From a virus, in IMG/VR virus record IMGVR_UViG_3300040810_000461, positions 1 through 37,727 of that record: a DNA stretch of 37,727 nt, one strand, 5' to 3'. Of the stretch, positions 35,893 to 37,727 are shown in pieces. The translations under genes and the position numbers were made by a program. Under the pieces are notes generated by a model. It was not told the origin of the DNA and did no database searches. It saw only the letters and a list, made by a program, of their open reading frames with translations. The stretch's first letter is position 1. Each line of letters starts with the position of its first letter.

Positions 35893-37727
35893 TGAGTGCT
35901 TTAAGTTCTTTATTAAATCAGCTTCAAAGCGGACAATATGTTTATGGCGATGCTGGACGGCTTCGCGATACTGGCGCGTTAAGCCAAAACGACTTCAATC
36001 AGTTTGTAAGCGCATTTGATGAATATACTAACACCGTAGCTGGTCAGCGTCCTTATAGCGTTGGGGATGTTGTAACTGCTCCTAAAGCTACAGGCATTGC
36101 TGCTCAGGAGCTTACCGGCGATCCAGACATGGACCGCATGATTCTTGCTGCGCGTGACGCACAAGGCGTTAGCCGCGATGTTGGGCAAAGCGGCCTTAGC
36201 ATGGACGAGTATCAGCAAGCTGTTTCAAATCTTGCTGCTTATCGTAACCTTCCCGAAAATGTAGCGTACCGCCACACTGTACGCCCTGAGCTTGGTATGC
36301 TTGCTGGTGGCTTGTTGTCGCTTGCTGTTCCGGGTGTTGCGTCAGGTATTGTTGGTACGCTTTTCCCTGGCGCTGCGGCTACTTCAGCGGGCGCTGCGGC
36401 TGCGCTTGGCGGCGCTGGCGGTGGGCTAGGAACGCTAGGCACTACGGCTTTAACAGCAGGCGTAGGCGGTGCGTTAGGTGCCGGTCTTGCAGAAGCAACG
36501 GGCAGAGACCCGCTTACTGGCGCCCTTGGTGGTATGCTTGGTGGCGGGCTTGGCGCTGGTGCGCAGGGCGCTACGGCACTTAGCAGCTTAAGCGCAGCAG
36601 GGCCTTCTGTTATTGAGCAAGTGTTTAGCGACGAAGACTACCGCGAAGGTGGTGTAATTCCTGAGCAGCCGTACGATACTCGTCAGCCGCCGGTAGACCC
36701 TACAGACGCAAGCGGTGGAGGCGGCGGTGGAGGCGGAGCAACTACCACTACTACAGCCCCTGATGCCCCTTACGGCTCCATTCCAGAAGGCTTTCCAGGC
36801 TCTGGCAATCCGTTTACGCCCGCTGACTTTGAGTGGTTTATGAGTCATGGCGGCAAAGACAGCAACAACAACGGGCAGATTGATGCTGACGAGTATGCCG
36901 ACTACAAAGAGCAAGAGGCAGCGGCACAGCAAACAGCACAAGTAGACCCAGAGCGTCCGTACCGCTACGAAGGCAATGGGCGTTTTGTTAACGTGCTTAC
37001 GGGCGAAGTAATTAATCGTGACGTACCAGACACGTTTGTTGTTGGGGACTTTTACGGCCTGCCCACGGATCAAGAAGAGTTTGTTAATGTAAACGATTCT
37101 TCGGGTTTAGACATAACCGGACTTGAACCTTTAATTCCTACTGGTCCTACTGGTCCTAGTGAGCCTACTGAGCCTAGTGAGCCTACTGAGCCTACTGAGC
37201 CTACTGAGCCTACTGAGCCTACTGAGCCTAGTGAGCCTACTGGCCCTAGCGGCCCTAGTGGCCCTAGCGGCCCTAGCGGCCCTAGCGGCCCTAGTGGTCC
37301 TAGTGGCCCTAGTGGTCCTAGTGGCCCTAGCGGCCCTACTGGGCCTAGTGGCCCTAGCGGCCCTACTGGGCCTAGCGGGCCTAGCGGCCCTACTGGGCCT
37401 AGCGGGCCTAGCGGGCCTAGCGGGCCTAGTGAGCCTAGTGAGCCTAGTGAGCCTACTGAGCCTACTGGTCCTAGCGGGCCTACTGGGCCTACTGGTCCTA
37501 GTGGTCCTAGCGGGCCTAGCGGCCCTACTGGGCCTAGCGGGCCTAGCGGGCCTAGCGGGCCTAGCGGGCCTAGCGGGCCTAGCGGGCCTAGCGGGCCTAC
37601 TGAGCCTACTGAGCCTACTGGTCCTAGCGGGCCTACTGGGCCTACTGGTCCTAGTGGTCCTAGCGGGCCTAGCGGGCCTAGCGGGCCTAGCGACGACGGT
37701 GATGGTGATGGCGACGGCGACGGCATT
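35892..37727 (+). CDS. Collagen-like virion protein 2 with EF-hand loop (continues at 1-301)
   Basis: The frame opens at ATG 35892 (TAATG overlap) and runs off the right end; it finishes at 301 after closing the circle, giving 669 residues. Layout: a polar helical head (1-130), a hydrophobic Gly/Ala segment (about 136-205) that may cross or insert into a membrane, a poly-Gly/Thr linker (about 276-290), and a canonical EF-hand loop [12 protein letters not shown] (about residues 323-334, Ca2+ ligands at 1,3,5,7,9,12). A collagen-like tract of about 62 triplets (416-600) follows, then acidic linker and C-terminal domain. It lies between lysis genes and tail tubular A, so a tail-associated fibre is plausible. 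Confidence 0.88.
   Translation, partial: MSALSSLLNQLQSGQYVYGDAGRLRDTGALSQNDFNQFVSAFDEYTNTVAGQRPYSVGDVVTAPKATGIAAQELTGDPDMDRMILAARDAQGVSRDVGQSGLSMDEYQQAVSNLAAYRNLPENVAYRHTVRPELGMLAGGLLSLAVPGVASGIVGTLFPGAAATSAGAAAALGGAGGGLGTLGTTALTAGVGGALGAGLAEATGRDPLTGALGGMLGGGLGAGAQGATALSSLSAAGPSVIEQVFSDEDYREGGVIPEQPYDTRQPPVDPTDASGGGGGGGGATTTTTAPDAPYGSIPEGFPGSGNPFTPADFEWFMSHGGKDSNNNGQIDADEYADYKEQEAAAQQTAQVDPERPYRYEGNGRFVNVLTGEVINRDVPDTFVVGDFYGLPTDQEEFVNVNDSSGLDITGLEPLIPTGPTGPSEPTEPSEPTEPTEPTEPTEPTEPSEPTGPSGPSGPSGPSGPSGPSGPSGPSGPSGPSGPTGPSGPSGPTGPSGPSGPTGPSGPSGPSGPSEPSEPSEPTEPTGPSGPTGPTGPSGPSGPSGPTGPSGPSGPSGPSGPSGPSGPSGPTEPTEPTGPSGPTGPTGPSGPSGPSGPSGPSDDGDGDGDGDGI
37136..37692 (+). repeat. 9-base tandem repeat tract encoding collagen-like triplets
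   Basis: About 62 units of CCT-AGY/ACT-GGN or GAG, coding Pro-(Ser/Thr)-Gly or Pro-(Ser/Thr)-Glu. Units with GAG (Glu) cluster in blocks near 37150-37230, 37430-37470 and 37590-37620; the rest carry Gly. An exact 75-base segment occurs at 37448-37522 and 37601-37675, 153 bases (17 units) apart. Glu in the Gly position would break a triple helix, so the tract alternates helical and flexible blocks. Repeat number may be mis-assembled. Confidence 0.9.
37601..37727. repeat. Direct terminal repeat, right copy
   Basis: Identical to bases 1-127. Because the shared segment includes 35 non-repetitive bases, circular closure is credible even though most of the overlap lies in a repeat tract. The number of collagen repeat units at the join remains uncertain in a short-read assembly. 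Confidence 0.95.

Noticed and set aside
37136-37692. CRISPR-like regular repeats
   Set aside because: Units are 9 bases, contiguous, without unique spacers, and in frame within a protein gene.
37070-37726. Long minus-strand frame of Leu-Gly-Pro repeats
   Set aside because: It is the mirror of the plus-strand collagen tract; a 9-base repeat without stops on one strand gives an open frame on the other. It has no ribosome site, and the plus-strand gene explains the region.
1-37727. tRNA or rRNA genes
   Set aside because: Non-coding gaps are too short apart from the control region, and no cloverleaf with GTTCRA-type arm was found by eye. A tRNA-finding program would be needed to exclude one inside a coding sequence.

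Overview
The window is one complete genome of a lytic short-tailed phage (Caudoviricetes, podovirus). The first and last 127 bases are identical and one reading frame runs unbroken across the join. The real molecule is therefore circular or circularly permuted as assembled, about 37,600 bp of unique sequence, and was cut inside a collagen-like virion gene. I see no integrase, repressor, tRNA, CRISPR array or insertion sequence. There is no recognisable phage RNA polymerase, so the host polymerase probably transcribes the whole genome; strong sigma70-type promoters fit this. The host is most likely a Gram-negative aquatic bacterium. The T7-like replication set with a cobalamin-dependent (class II) ribonucleotide reductase and no RNA polymerase resembles cobavirus/Zobellviridae-type phages, but that placement is inference.

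Layout: one divergent control region (about 21,172-21,893) separates two arms. The minus-strand arm runs leftwards from 21,198 to 7,447. It starts with about 17 small early genes (21.1-17.3 kb, mostly unknown, tightly overlapping), followed by primase-helicase, a DUF1289 protein, class II RNR, family A DNA polymerase, an HNH-AP2 homing endonuclease, ssDNA-binding protein, 5'-3' exonuclease, an HNH nuclease, a metallophosphoesterase, a DUF3310 protein and MazG. The plus-strand arm runs rightwards from 21,700, through the join, to 7,401. Its order is terminase small and large subunits, portal, a first collagen-like protein, four tiny basic proteins, small genes and a zinc ribbon, scaffold, major capsid, fibre proteins, a lysis cassette (small membrane proteins, 3-TM holin, GH24 lysozyme), the second collagen-like protein across the join, tail tubular A and B, and three internal virion proteins. 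The arms converge on a hairpin at 7,408-7,437.

Regulation: six sites share one architecture, TTGACA-type -35, a 17-18 base spacer and TGR-TAAGAT-type extended -10. They lie upstream of terS, a small gene before scaffold/capsid, primase-helicase, the polA leader gene, SSB, and inside the tail tubular A gene. A seventh, weaker site heads the early arm. Three of the predicted transcripts begin with a stem or long-range inverted repeat near the 5' end. The divergent control region is packed with direct repeats of about 21-22 bp period and small palindromes, making it the best candidate for origin and operator.

The least explained content is: the promoter family and structured leaders, the repeat-dense control region, the polymorphic GP(S/T)/EP(S/T) collagen tract with an EF-hand loop, a cluster of four basic micro-proteins in the head operon, and a tetrapeptide-repeat (GxVxG) early protein.
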